Below the pieces are notes generated by a model. The model had not been told where the DNA came from, made no database searches, and saw nothing but the letters and a program-made list of their open reading frames with translations. The position numbers and the translations under genes are program-made. 64,000 nucleotides of DNA from Oxalobacteraceae bacterium (GTDB lineage: Bacteria; Pseudomonadota; Gammaproteobacteria; Burkholderiales; Burkholderiaceae_D), in the NCBI GenBank assembly GCA_013284265.1, contig JABTBR010000011.1, positions 62,001 through 126,000 on the forward strand. Reading direction: 5' to 3'. Shown one piece after another: positions 1 to 8,481 of the stretch (its first letter is position 1; each line of letters opens with the position of its first letter).

Positions 1-1561
1 CGCCCTCGCCGCCGCTTTCCAGCATCAGGCGGGCGGACTGGATCTGTTCAGTCAAGGCTTTCTCTTTTTCCCAGCGTGCCGACAAGCTTGCAAGTTCCTC
101 GGTCGCGGCGGCATGGCCTGCACGCAGCTCCTTCAGGCGCGCGGTATGGCCTGCACCTGCACCCGCACTGGCTTCGCGCTCCAGCGCGAAGCTTTCGGCG
201 GAGATGCGTTCCAGTTTGCGGGTCAGGTTCTCGATCAGCGATGGGGTCGCGTTCTGGCCCAGCGCCACTTTGGCGCAGGCGGTATCGAGCACGCTGATGG
301 CCTTGTCCGGCAGCTGGCGGCCCATGATGTAGCGATGCGACAGGCGCACCGCTTCGGTAATGGCTTCGTCGTAGACGCGCACATTGAAGTGTTTCTCCAT
401 CAGCGGCGCCATCCCGCGCAGCATGGCGCAGGCCAGTTCTTCGCTCGGCTCTTCCACTTTCACTACCTGGAAGCGGCGTGCCAGCGCGGCGTCCTTCTCG
501 AAGTATTTCTTGTACTCGCCCCAGGTGGTGGCCGCGATGGTGCGCAGTTCGCCGCGTGCCAGTGCCGGCTTGAGCAGATTGGCCGCGTCGTTCTGGCCAG
601 CCTGGCCACCGGCGCCAATCATGGTGTGGGCTTCGTCGATGAACAGGATGATCGCGTGCGGGCTTTTCTTCACCTCGTCGATGACATTCTTCAGGCGGTT
701 TTCGAACTCGCCCTTGACGCTGGCGCCGGCTTGCAGCAGGCCCATATCCAGCGTATGGATTTCCACACCCTTCAGCACATCCGGCACGTCGTTTTCCGCG
801 ATGCGCAGCGCCAGGCCTTCGACCACGGCGGTCTTGCCCACGCCGGCTTCACCGGTCAGGATAGGGTTGTTCTGGCGGCGGCGCATCAGGATATCGATCG
901 CCTGGCGGATTTCCATGTCGCGGCCAATTACCGGATCAACCTTGCCGTCGCGCGCACGCTGGGTCAGGTTGGTGGTGAACTGGTCCAGCGCCGGGGTCTT
1001 GGCGGCGGCGCTCGCGTTCATCTCGCCGACCGGGTCTCCGCCCTGCTCCTGCACACCGGCCGCTTGCGGCGCGACCGTTTCTTGCGAACCGGCGGTGATC
1101 TTGTCCAGCTTGTGCTTGATCTGCTCCAGGTCGAACTGTTCGAACAGACGCGAACCCCGATGGGCCAGCTGCGCCAGTTCCGGATCGGTCAGCAGCGCCT
1201 GCAGCAGATGTCCGCTGCGGATCGAGCTTTGGCCGCCGGCCTGCAGATCCAGCGAAGCGATCAGCCAGGCATGTTCGAACAGCTTGGGCAGGCGCGCTGA
1301 AAACACCGGCGTGCGCGCATTGCCGTTCTTGAAGCTCGCCACTTCGGACTGCAGATCCGCTTCCAGCATGCTGGTACTGATGCCGCACTGGCGCGCGATG
1401 ATCACGAAATCGCTCTTGGGCTGCTCCAGCAGCGCCAGGAACAGGTGTTCGATGTCGACCTCGAACTGGCCCAGCGAGACGCAGATGCTGGCGGCGCGGG
1501 TGGCAGCCGTGCGGCTGGTGTCGTTCAGTTTGCCGATCAGGGTTTTCAGGTTGATGCTCAT
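1..1561 (-). CDS. clpV: T6SS sheath-disassembly ATPase ClpV (TssH), N-terminal part
   Basis: AAA+ unfoldase that pulls apart the contracted TssB/TssC sheath so its subunits can be reused. The gene runs off the left edge, so only about 520 N-terminal residues are visible. They hold a Clp N-domain (about residues 10-150), the first AAA module with Walker A GEAGVGKTA near residue 233 and Walker B ILFIDEAH near 302, and the start of the middle coiled coil. The ATG at 1561 is preceded by AAGGAACG at good spacing. It lies 27 bp after tssG in the same direction, as in Burkholderiales T6SS clusters. The N-domain and the T6SS context separate it from housekeeping ClpB. Confidence 0.95.
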   Translation of the reverse strand, partial: MSINLKTLIGKLNDTSRTAATRAASICVSLGQFEVDIEHLFLALLEQPKSDFVIIARQCGISTSMLEADLQSEVASFKNGNARTPVFSARLPKLFEHAWLIASLDLQAGGQSSIRSGHLLQALLTDPELAQLAHRGSRLFEQFDLEQIKHKLDKITAGSQETVAPQAAGVQEQGGDPVGEMNASAAAKTPALDQFTTNLTQRARDGKVDPVIGRDMEIRQAIDILMRRRQNNPILTGEAGVGKTAVVEGLALRIAENDVPDVLKGVEIHTLDMGLLQAGASVKGEFENRLKNVIDEVKKSPHAIILFIDEAHTMIGAGGQAGQNDAANLLKPALARGELRTIAATTWGEYKKYFEKDAALARRFQVVKVEEPSEELACAMLRGMAPLMEKHFNVRVYDEAITEAVRLSHRYIMGRQLPDKAISVLDTACAKVALGQNATPSLIENLTRKLERISAESFALEREASAGAGAGHTARLKELRAGHAAATEELASLSARWEKEKALTEQIQSARLMLESGGEG

Positions 1562-1588
1562 GTAATCGTTCCTTGTCAATGTAGCGCT

Positions 1589-2668
1589 TTACAGCGCGTG
1601 TATTTCGTAGCGCACGTCGGCGCGATCCTGTTGCGGCCCACTTCCGAGCAGAAAACTGTCCCAGCCCAGCCGCCCGCCGCTGCCTTCATCGAGCCGCGCA
1701 CTATGCACATCGGCGCCGCGCAGGGTCAGCTGAATTTCATATTCCAGCGCCACGCCGGTAAACATGGTCAGCATGCTTTTCAGCGCACGCGCCGCCTTCC
1801 CGCCGGGCAGGAAGGATTCATAGCTGGTCCAGTCCAGCGGTCCCACGTCCAGGCGGATGCGCAGGTCACGCTGCCAGACCCGCGCGCCGGTCATGGCGCC
1901 GCCGCCCAGCACCGCATTGGCGCCTCCCAGCGTGCTTTGCTGCTCGGGCGGCACGTCGTACCAGCATCCGATGAACTGGGTGGCCTTGATGTCCTGTCCA
2001 AAATACTCGGACAGCACCCGCGCGATATGCGTGGCAGAGGCCGGACGATGGCGCATGGCCGAGGCAAAATAACCCATCGACTCATCGAGCACGCCGTCGC
2101 CATCGTCGTTCAGGCGCTGGCGCAGCGACTCGTTACCCAGTCCCGCCAGGGACAGCAGCAGCGGCAGGAACTGGTCCTTGCCGCTGACCTGATACTTCAG
2201 CTCCAGCCGGTATTTGCGCCAGGCTTCGTAGAACAAGGCCAGCGCGCGGTTGGAAAAGGTGTCGAGGAAGGCGCGCGGACCGTCGTCCTTGTGCGCCAGC
2301 GCGTGGCTGGCGATACGCTCGGTATAGTGCGACGGCAGCGTGCCGGACACGCCCAGGAAGCCCATGAAGGCCGGCGTGATGCGCACATACTTCAGCTGGG
2401 CCGAGCGCAAGGCCTCGCCCAGGCTGCGCGCATCGACCGCCACGTCGCGCGGCTCCGCCTGCAACGCCTCCAGCTCGCTGGGCGGGAAGCTGAGCGAGGT
2501 GGAATTCTGGAAGCGCAGGTAGTTCGCCACCGCGCCTTCCTGCGCCACGCCGTTGCGCTTGAGCCAAAGCTCGAGCATGCGCACCGCCTGGAAGTATTCG
2601 AAGCGGTACGGCTGGGCGAACAGGCGCTCGATTACAGCAGGCTCAAATCGCCGCTTCGTGGCGTGCAT
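1589..2668 (-). CDS. tssG: T6SS baseplate protein TssG
   Basis: Baseplate wedge subunit of the T6SS (ImpH/VasB family) that assembles with TssE, TssF and TssK beneath the VgrG spike. The 359 residues open with the family pattern KRRFEPAVIERLFAQPYRFE followed by FQAVRMLE, and the length is typical. The start at 2668 lies 37 bp inside the end of tssF and has GGAGAGGAG just upstream, so the two genes are probably translationally coupled. No frameshift or truncation is seen. Confidence 0.95.
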   Translation of the reverse strand: MHATKRRFEPAVIERLFAQPYRFEYFQAVRMLELWLKRNGVAQEGAVANYLRFQNSTSLSFPPSELEALQAEPRDVAVDARSLGEALRSAQLKYVRITPAFMGFLGVSGTLPSHYTERIASHALAHKDDGPRAFLDTFSNRALALFYEAWRKYRLELKYQVSGKDQFLPLLLSLAGLGNESLRQRLNDDGDGVLDESMGYFASAMRHRPASATHIARVLSEYFGQDIKATQFIGCWYDVPPEQQSTLGGANAVLGGGAMTGARVWQRDLRIRLDVGPLDWTSYESFLPGGKAARALKSMLTMFTGVALEYEIQLTLRGADVHSARLDEGSGGRLGWDSFLLGSGPQQDRADVRYEIHAL

Positions 2669-4476
2669 CGCAACAGCTCCTCTCCAGATTTATTCGATAC
2701 GATTACCAGTTGGGTAAAGCTGTTCGCGTGTACATACAGCCCCAGGAAACGCTCGATGATGTGGGCAAAGGCGTGAATGCCGCTACCGACAAAGGCCTCC
2801 TCGTCGATGGTCAGGCGCACCTCGATGCCGCGCACCAGGCAGGCGAAGGGATTACCCGGCAGCCAGGCATTCGCGGCCTTGTGCGCGATGGCGCGGATGC
2901 CGCCAATCTGGCGCTGGGTCGAGGCCGAGCGTGGCAGGTCGTACAAGGTCAGCATTTCGCGGAAGGCATCGATGCCGCCATCGGTCAGCGACAGGTGGTT
3001 CAGCGACAGGTGCGAAATCAGGCGCCAGTGCGCGCCGCGGCCACGCTCGAAGCGCTGCGAACTGGTCGGCTTGCGCAGGAAGCTGATCGCCTTCACCGAG
3101 GAACCGCCCTCCAGGAACAGGTCGCCGCCGCGCAGGCCATAAGCCAGCGACGCCGGCAGGTCGCGGTTGGTGCAGCTCAGCGACAGGCTCAGGGTGTCGG
3201 TTTCCACCTCGGCCGGATCGAAGTCGATATCGACGATCGAAATCTCGGTCTCGTAGCCGGGGCTTTTCTCGGCAATCATCTCGTTGCGCCGCATCACCCA
3301 GTAATGTCCGCTCTTTTCCGGAGTCTGGCCATGGCGCAGCGAATAGAAGGGACGGAACTCGACGATGGACTCGCCCTGCGGCGTCTGGCGCACCAGATTG
3401 ACCGAGTCGATCGATTGCACATCGTAGGCGAAGGCGCGGCGCGCATCGGCCAGCACCGGATAGCTGGCGGTGGTGTGCGTGAGGCGGATCGGTTCGCCGC
3501 GCTGGCGGAACAGATTGACCACCGGCGTGCAGCCGAGCAGCACATTATTGGTCGACAGCGTGCCGAGCATGCGCGCATTGTTCGAATCGGTGCGCAGACC
3601 GGCCAGCGCCAGATGCAGCGTGACCGACTTGCAGCCGGCGGGCATGACGCCGACCAGCGCATGCAGGTCGATGTCGAAGAAATTGAACTTTTCGGGGAAA
3701 CAGAAATATTCGGTCAGCAGGCGGTAAGCGGTATGCGAACGGGCCGAGAAATCGATCAGCGACTCCTCTTCCTCGAAGCCGGCCGCGCTGACAGGGACTT
3801 TTTGCAACTGCACCCAGCGTCCATTGCCATCCGCTTCCGCATAGGCGGCCACGCTGCGCATGAACAGCGCATCGCGCAGGGCCGCGCAGAATGACGGTTC
3901 GCCATCGATGAAGACGCGCAGCTTGCCCAGTCCCAGTTGCGGAATCGCGACCTGTTCGGCCAGGCAGCTGATGGTCAGGCTGATGCTCGAGGTGGCGCTC
4001 GGCGGCGGGCGGATCGCTTCGGGCGCTTCCAGGATCGCCGCAAAGCGCGCGGCCGCGATGGCCAGCGGCGCCACCGTCACCGGATAGGCGGTGCGGAAGG
4101 TGCAGGCCACGCCCTTGACGGGACGGGTGGTCAGCTGGGTACCGCGCGGGATCTCGCTGGCGGTGGTCAGCTGGCCGGCCGCGCCGCTGAAGTCCATATG
4201 CGCGATCGAGCACGATGGAAACGGACGCAGGTAGTGCGGGTACAGCACTTCGAACAGGGCTTCGGTAAATTCGGGGTAATCGTCGTCGAGCCGCTTCGAG
4301 ATGCGCGAATTGAGCAGCGCAAAGGACTCGATCATGCGTTCGATATGCGGGTCTTCGCAGACCTCGCCGCCGATCAGCAGACGGCCGGCGATTTTGGGGT
4401 AACGCTCGGAGAATTCGCGCGAATAGCGGCGCAGGAATCCCAGTTCGCGTTCGTAGTACGGTAATAATTGGTCCAA
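2632..4476 (-). CDS. tssF: T6SS baseplate protein TssF
   Basis: Baseplate wedge subunit (ImpG/VasA family), 614 residues, the usual length. The N-terminus LLPYYERELGFLRRYSREF and the segment ERYPKIAGRLLIGGEVCEDP are characteristic of TssF. It forms the wedge with TssG and contacts TssE and the sheath end. It starts one base after the tssE stop and overlaps tssG by 37 bp, so tssE, tssF and tssG are one tightly packed unit. Confidence 0.95.
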   Translation of the reverse strand: MDQLLPYYERELGFLRRYSREFSERYPKIAGRLLIGGEVCEDPHIERMIESFALLNSRISKRLDDDYPEFTEALFEVLYPHYLRPFPSCSIAHMDFSGAAGQLTTASEIPRGTQLTTRPVKGVACTFRTAYPVTVAPLAIAAARFAAILEAPEAIRPPPSATSSISLTISCLAEQVAIPQLGLGKLRVFIDGEPSFCAALRDALFMRSVAAYAEADGNGRWVQLQKVPVSAAGFEEEESLIDFSARSHTAYRLLTEYFCFPEKFNFFDIDLHALVGVMPAGCKSVTLHLALAGLRTDSNNARMLGTLSTNNVLLGCTPVVNLFRQRGEPIRLTHTTASYPVLADARRAFAYDVQSIDSVNLVRQTPQGESIVEFRPFYSLRHGQTPEKSGHYWVMRRNEMIAEKSPGYETEISIVDIDFDPAEVETDTLSLSLSCTNRDLPASLAYGLRGGDLFLEGGSSVKAISFLRKPTSSQRFERGRGAHWRLISHLSLNHLSLTDGGIDAFREMLTLYDLPRSASTQRQIGGIRAIAHKAANAWLPGNPFACLVRGIEVRLTIDEEAFVGSGIHAFAHIIERFLGLYVHANSFTQLVIVSNKSGEELLRCTPRSGDLSLL

Positions 4477-4477
4477 C

Positions 4478-4966
4478 TCAGACTCCCGGTTGCGGCATGC
4501 GGCGCGCTTTACTGATGGTGTAGTGCAGACTCGATGGCTGCAAAATCGCGTCGAAATTGACCGGTTCCTGTGCCGAGCTCACCACCAGCAAGGCGGTGAT
4601 GGCGAAATTGAGGCGATTGATCGACCCTTCGCGCACTTCCAGCGAGGCCACCACTTCGCGCAGGCGCGGCTCATGGCGCGCGATGGCGCGTTCCAGGCAG
4701 CGGCAAATGTAGGCGCGGTCGTCGGTGCTCGACAGGGACAGCCCGGCAAAATCGTTCAGCCCATAGGTGACGATCGAGCTGCCGCATTCGGGATACCGTT
4801 TCAGTAGTCCTTCCGGGATGACGGTGCGTGTGTTGAGCAGCGCCTCCAGATCGCGTGCCACCGAGTCTTTCAGCTCCTCGATAGACAGCCGGACGACCGT
4901 GCCGCCGGACGACCTGACAGGTTCGTCCATCAGCCGGTCGAACAATCCCGGTATAAAACCCTTCAT
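4478..4966 (-). CDS. tssE: T6SS baseplate protein TssE (gp25-like)
   Basis: Small gp25-like baseplate subunit that helps start sheath polymerisation. The protein from ATG 4966 is 162 residues and begins MKGFIPGLFDRL, typical of TssE, with a later conserved TYGLNDFAGL segment and a C-terminal gp25/IraD fold region. An upstream ATG at 4996 would add ten residues but has no visible ribosome binding site, whereas 4966 is preceded by GGGAT at a suitable distance, so 4966 is chosen. One base separates it from tssF. Confidence 0.9.
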   Translation of the reverse strand: MKGFIPGLFDRLMDEPVRSSGGTVVRLSIEELKDSVARDLEALLNTRTVIPEGLLKRYPECGSSIVTYGLNDFAGLSLSSTDDRAYICRCLERAIARHEPRLREVVASLEVREGSINRLNFAITALLVVSSAQEPVNFDAILQPSSLHYTISKARRMPQPGV

Positions 4967-5011
4967 CGGTATCCCAAAAAAATGCCGCAACGCCAAGGCG
5001 CTGCGGACAAA

Positions 5012-5027
5012 CTAACTAATCAGTTAG
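5012..5027 (-). promoter_or_regulatory. Small hairpin between hcp and tssE
   Basis: A perfect inverted repeat, CTAACT then four bases then AGTTAG, lies in the 79 bp between the hcp stop and the chosen tssE start. Read on the minus strand it is followed by TTTG and is A/T-rich. It could be a weak attenuator or an mRNA end-stabilising hairpin letting hcp be made in excess over the baseplate genes. The role is inference; the stem is short. Confidence 0.3.
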
Positions 5028-5045
5028 CAAAAAACACGACAGAAC

Positions 5046-5537
5046 TTAGGCCGTTTTATTGGCCGACAGATCCCAACCGCCCGAAGTGTTACCACCGGAG
5101 CCGCCGCCAACTTTTTGTTGGGTGTATTTCCACTTCACGCGCGAGTACTTGATCGACACGTTTTCGCCCAGGATGTCGCCTTGATGGACAGCTGGTGCCA
5201 CGCTGCTGATCAGGACATTTTCCAGTTCGATTTCGAAGTACTTGATACGCTCGCCCTGGCCGTCAGCGCGCAGGAACTCGAACTTGGCTTTAGGGATGGT
5301 TTTACCCGACGAGCAGGTTTGCAGCAGCAGCGGGGTAGCCAGATCGGCCAGTTTGCTGATGACGATATCTTTGTGCTCGGTACGTTCGGCAGTGTGGCCG
5401 CCGCCGGTCGAAGCGGTAGCCGACTTAGGCTGCAGCACTTCCCATTGAACCGATTTGCACTCGATCCAGTCTTTGTGGGTGGAGTCGCCGGATTCGCCTT
5501 TGATACCGTCGATTTGCAGGTAGACGTCGATTGCCAT
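5046..5537 (-). CDS. hcp: T6SS inner-tube protein Hcp (TssD)
   Basis: Hcp monomers form the hexameric rings of the inner tube that is fired with VgrG. The 163 residues start MAIDVYLQIDGIKGES and contain WIECKSVQWEV and a conserved LLLQTCSSG segment, all typical of Hcp1-like proteins. The ATG has AAAGGAAA upstream. It sits between tssC and tssE, as in Burkholderia-type clusters. The C-terminal tail is Gly/Ser/Asn-rich and probably flexible. There is no toxin extension, so this is a structural Hcp. Confidence 0.96.
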   Translation of the reverse strand: MAIDVYLQIDGIKGESGDSTHKDWIECKSVQWEVLQPKSATASTGGGHTAERTEHKDIVISKLADLATPLLLQTCSSGKTIPKAKFEFLRADGQGERIKYFEIELENVLISSVAPAVHQGDILGENVSIKYSRVKWKYTQQKVGGGSGGNTSGGWDLSANKTA

Positions 5538-5568
5538 GGATATTTCCTTTATTAAGATTTAAGAAGTA

Positions 5569-7053
5569 TTACGATTTGGTCGAAGGGGGGAGCTCCGCGA
5601 CCAGTCGGAGTGAAACAGACAGCTCATCGAGCTGGAAGTGCGGGCGCAAGAACGACACCGCACGGTAGACGCCCGGACGACCCGGTACTTCCGACACCTG
5701 CACCGACGCTTCGCGCAGCGGGAATTGGGCTTTTTGCTCCTGGCTGGCGTTGTCGTCCAACAGCACGTACTGCGTCAACCAGCGATTCAGGAAGTCCTCC
5801 ACATTGGAAGCGGCGGCAAAGCTGCCAATCTTGTCCCGCATCATCGCCTTCATGTAGTGGGCGATGCGCGAGACGGCGAAGATGTACTGCAACTGCGCCG
5901 ACAACACCGAGTTGGCATTGGCGGCTTCGGATGCGTACTTCTTCGCTTTCTGGGCCGACTGCGCGCCGAAGAAGGCGGCGTAGTCGGTATTCTTGCAATG
6001 GACCAGGGAGATGAAACCGAGGTCGCTCAGTTCCTTCTCGCGGCGGTCCGTGATGGCGATTTCGGTCGGGCATTTCAGCGCGACTTCGCCTTCATCGGTC
6101 TTGAAGGTGTGGGTTGGCAGGTCTTCCACCAGGCCGCCGCCCTCCACGCCGCGGATCGCGGCGCACCAGCCGTAGTCCTCGAAGGCGCGGGTCAGCTTGG
6201 TGCCGAAGGCGTAAGCGGCGTTACACCACAGGTATTTCTGGTGATCGGTGCCGTCCACGTCCTCGACGAAATTGAAGCCGTCGACGATGGCGCCATTGGC
6301 CGGATTGAAAGGCTGGCGGCCCAGGAAGCGCGGCAGCGTCAGGCCGACGTAGCGCGAGTCTTCCGATTCACGGAAGGACTTCCACTTGGTGTATTCGACC
6401 GTGTCGAACACCTTGGTCAGGTCGCGCGGCTTGCCCAGATCGCTGTAGCTCTCCAGACCGAACAGCTCCGGCGAGGCGGCCGAGATGAACGGCGCGTGCG
6501 AAGCGGCGGCCACGTGCGACATCTGTTCGATGAAGTACATGTCTTCCGGCTGACGGGTGATTTCGAAGTCGCCCAGCAAGGCGCCGAAAGGCGCGCCGCC
6601 GAAGGTGCCGAATTCCTCTTCGTAGACCTTCTTGAACATCGTGCTCTGGTCGAATTCGAGTGCGCTCTGGAAGTCCTTGACCAGCTCGCGCTTGGTCGCG
6701 TTCATCATCTTGATCTTCAGATTCAGACCGGTGCTGCTGTTGTTGACCAGGTAATGCATACCGGTCCAGCTGCTTTCGAGCTTCTGGAATTCCGGCGCGT
6801 GCATCACGGCCGACAACTGGGCCGAGATCATGCGGTCCAGTTCAGCGACGCGGGCGTCGATGGTGGCGGCCAGATTGTCGGATACGACCACGGTGCCTTC
6901 CATGACCTGGCTCACCAGTTCGGAAATGAGGTCCTTGGCGCGCGCATGTTCCACGCTGGACTTGGCCACCTTGCTCTGTTCAACGATCTGGTCCAGCAGT
7001 CCCAGTTCCTGGGTAGCGCCGCTGGCGGACGCCTGGTTCAGTTGTGCGGACAT
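5569..7053 (-). CDS. tssC: T6SS contractile sheath large subunit TssC
   Basis: Large sheath subunit (VipB/ImpC family). With TssB it forms the contractile sheath around the Hcp tube. The 494 residues match the family length. Recognisable segments include FQKLESSWTGMHYLV (about residue 90), the ATKRELVKDF region and the C-terminal ALKCPTEIAITDRREKELSD. It begins four bases after the tssB stop, so the two are co-translated as expected for proteins that assemble as heterodimers. Confidence 0.97.
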   Translation of the reverse strand: MSAQLNQASASGATQELGLLDQIVEQSKVAKSSVEHARAKDLISELVSQVMEGTVVVSDNLAATIDARVAELDRMISAQLSAVMHAPEFQKLESSWTGMHYLVNNSSTGLNLKIKMMNATKRELVKDFQSALEFDQSTMFKKVYEEEFGTFGGAPFGALLGDFEITRQPEDMYFIEQMSHVAAASHAPFISAASPELFGLESYSDLGKPRDLTKVFDTVEYTKWKSFRESEDSRYVGLTLPRFLGRQPFNPANGAIVDGFNFVEDVDGTDHQKYLWCNAAYAFGTKLTRAFEDYGWCAAIRGVEGGGLVEDLPTHTFKTDEGEVALKCPTEIAITDRREKELSDLGFISLVHCKNTDYAAFFGAQSAQKAKKYASEAANANSVLSAQLQYIFAVSRIAHYMKAMMRDKIGSFAAASNVEDFLNRWLTQYVLLDDNASQEQKAQFPLREASVQVSEVPGRPGVYRAVSFLRPHFQLDELSVSLRLVAELPPSTKS

Positions 7054-7057
7054 GGCA

Positions 7058-7567
7058 TCAGTCTTTCGTCGCGTTGGTTTGCTGGCCCAGTTCGGCCAGT
7101 TTCTCGGTGCTGTGCAGGACGTCGTTGAGGATATCTTCCAGCTTGTCGTTACCGGCCAGCTTGTTGCGCAGGTCGGCCAGCTTGGTGCGCGCTTCGAGCA
7201 GCTTGCGCAGCGGCTCGACCTGTTCGACGATGGCTTCCGGACGGAAGTCGGCCATCGATTTGAACTTCAGGTCCACGGCGAACTGGCCGCCCTCGCCGCT
7301 CAGCTCATTGGCCACGCGGAAGGTGGCGCGCGGTTCCACGCCCTTCAGCACTTCGTCGAAGTTGTCGCGGTCGATGCTGACGAAGTTACGGTCTTTCAGG
7401 CGCTTCTGTTCCACTTCCGAATTGCCGCCGAAGTCGCCTACGACGCCCATTACGAAGGGCAGTTCCTTGTTCTCGACATTGGCGCCGATTTCGACGTCAT
7501 AGGTCATCTGTACCCGTGGTGGGCGGACGCGCGCCAGGCGCTTTTGGACACTTTCACTCTTAGCCAT
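7058..7567 (-). CDS. tssB: T6SS contractile sheath small subunit TssB
   Basis: Small sheath subunit (VipA/ImpB family), 169 residues. Diagnostic segments are QKRLARVRPPRVQMTYDVE near the N-terminus and ELPFVMGVVGDFGG, followed by DRNFVSIDRDNFDEVL. It interlocks with TssC to build the sheath and carries the region ClpV recognises. It follows the lipoprotein gene by 27 bp. Confidence 0.97.
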   Translation of the reverse strand: MAKSESVQKRLARVRPPRVQMTYDVEIGANVENKELPFVMGVVGDFGGNSEVEQKRLKDRNFVSIDRDNFDEVLKGVEPRATFRVANELSGEGGQFAVDLKFKSMADFRPEAIVEQVEPLRKLLEARTKLADLRNKLAGNDKLEDILNDVLHSTEKLAELGQQTNATKD

Positions 7568-7594
7568 GTTTTTTCCTCTGTGGTTCGCTAGTTG

Positions 7595-8191
7595 TTATTT
7601 CAGCGCGTTGAACGGATTGGCGCTGCTGTCATCGCTGGCCGTCGCCTTGCCGCCCTTCTTGTTGTTGGCGGGCGGACGGACGCTGGTATCGCGTGCGGCC
7701 TGGCCGCGGTCTTTCGCCACCGGCGGCGGCACCAGCACGGTCTCGCCCAGGCTTTCGCGCAGCAGCTTGGCCAGATCCTGGGACTCGGTGCGCAGGGAAC
7801 CGGACAGATTGTTCTGGCGGCTCAGGTCAAACAGGGCGCGGGTGGACAAACGCAGACCGCTGATGGCGATGATGCTGTTGGCCAGCTTGTCGTTCGGGTC
7901 GCGCAGCAGCGCTTCTTGGGCGCTGACGATCGCGTCGCCGTACTGACCGGCGTCGTAGCGGGTCTGGGCGATATGGATCCAGGGGGTTTTATCGGCCGGG
8001 TAGGCCGCTGCCGTCTGCTTCCACAGCGTGACAGCCTGCTCTTTTTGACCGGAGCCGGACGCCTGGCTGGCCTGGGAAAGCAATTCCTCCATCGGGGGCG
8101 TTTTCACAACCGGGGCGGTTGTGCACGCGCAAATGCTCACTGCGCAGGCGGCGCCGCCTAGGAGTCGGCGCAAGTGGGTATAGGTGCTCAT
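7595..8191 (-). CDS. T6SS-linked lipoprotein with TPR-like repeats
   Basis: First gene of the minus-strand T6SS arm, 198 residues. The N-terminus has a basic segment and a hydrophobic core ending in an I-C-A-C lipobox (lipidated Cys about 23), so it should be anchored in a periplasm-facing membrane. Residues about 30-120 look like tetratricopeptide helices (ASGSGQKEQAVTLWKQTAAA, then RYDAGQYGDAIVSAQEALLR). The tail is Pro/Lys-rich. A lipoprotein at this position, just before tssB, is usual in Burkholderia T6SS clusters (I recall the name TagM). It lacks the compact beta-sandwich look of TssJ, so I do not call it TssJ. Confidence 0.7.
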   Translation of the reverse strand: MSTYTHLRRLLGGAACAVSICACTTAPVVKTPPMEELLSQASQASGSGQKEQAVTLWKQTAAAYPADKTPWIHIAQTRYDAGQYGDAIVSAQEALLRDPNDKLANSIIAISGLRLSTRALFDLSRQNNLSGSLRTESQDLAKLLRESLGETVLVPPPVAKDRGQAARDTSVRPPANNKKGGKATASDDSSANPFNALK

Positions 8192-8481
8192 ACATTCCTC
8201 AAATTACAAGTAGCAAAAAAGAATGCCTTAATGGCAATTCGCAAAACAGGCGCTACCTTATCAGAAATTTATTATTTATTGCGCTCAATTGAATTCAATC
8301 GTGCGCAGATAAGCAATTTCGTTGCATATAGGCAACAAGATCCGCTTGCGCACGCTAGAAATGCAAGAGAACACACGATTTTCTCCAGAAATGTTATTGT
8401 TCTGCTACTTAACAAATGGCACTAGCACTGAAGGCGGTCGCGCGCGGGGCTGCCAGCGGGTAAAACAAGGAACCGATCAGC
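8192..8481. promoter_or_regulatory. Divergent T6SS promoter region
   Basis: These 290 bp separate the two T6SS arms and are much richer in A+T than the flanking genes. They contain a perfect 12-bp palindrome, ATTGAATTCAAT, at 8288-8299, flanked by GCGC on both sides, and a smaller dyad GTTGC-6 bases-GCAAC about 30 bp further on. Promoters for both arms must lie here. I see no convincing -35/-10 pair and no clean GG-N10-GC sigma-54 element. tssK has AAGGAA before its ATG. Confidence 0.5.

Noticed and set aside
7595..8191. Calling the T6SS lipoprotein TssJ
   Set aside because: TssJ is a compact beta-sandwich; this protein shows helical TPR-like repeats and a Pro/Lys-rich tail.
8395..8450. Sigma-54 promoter before tssK (TGGCAC at about 8416)
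   Set aside because: The -24-like TGGCAC is not followed by a TTGC at the required spacing; the -12 half does not match.
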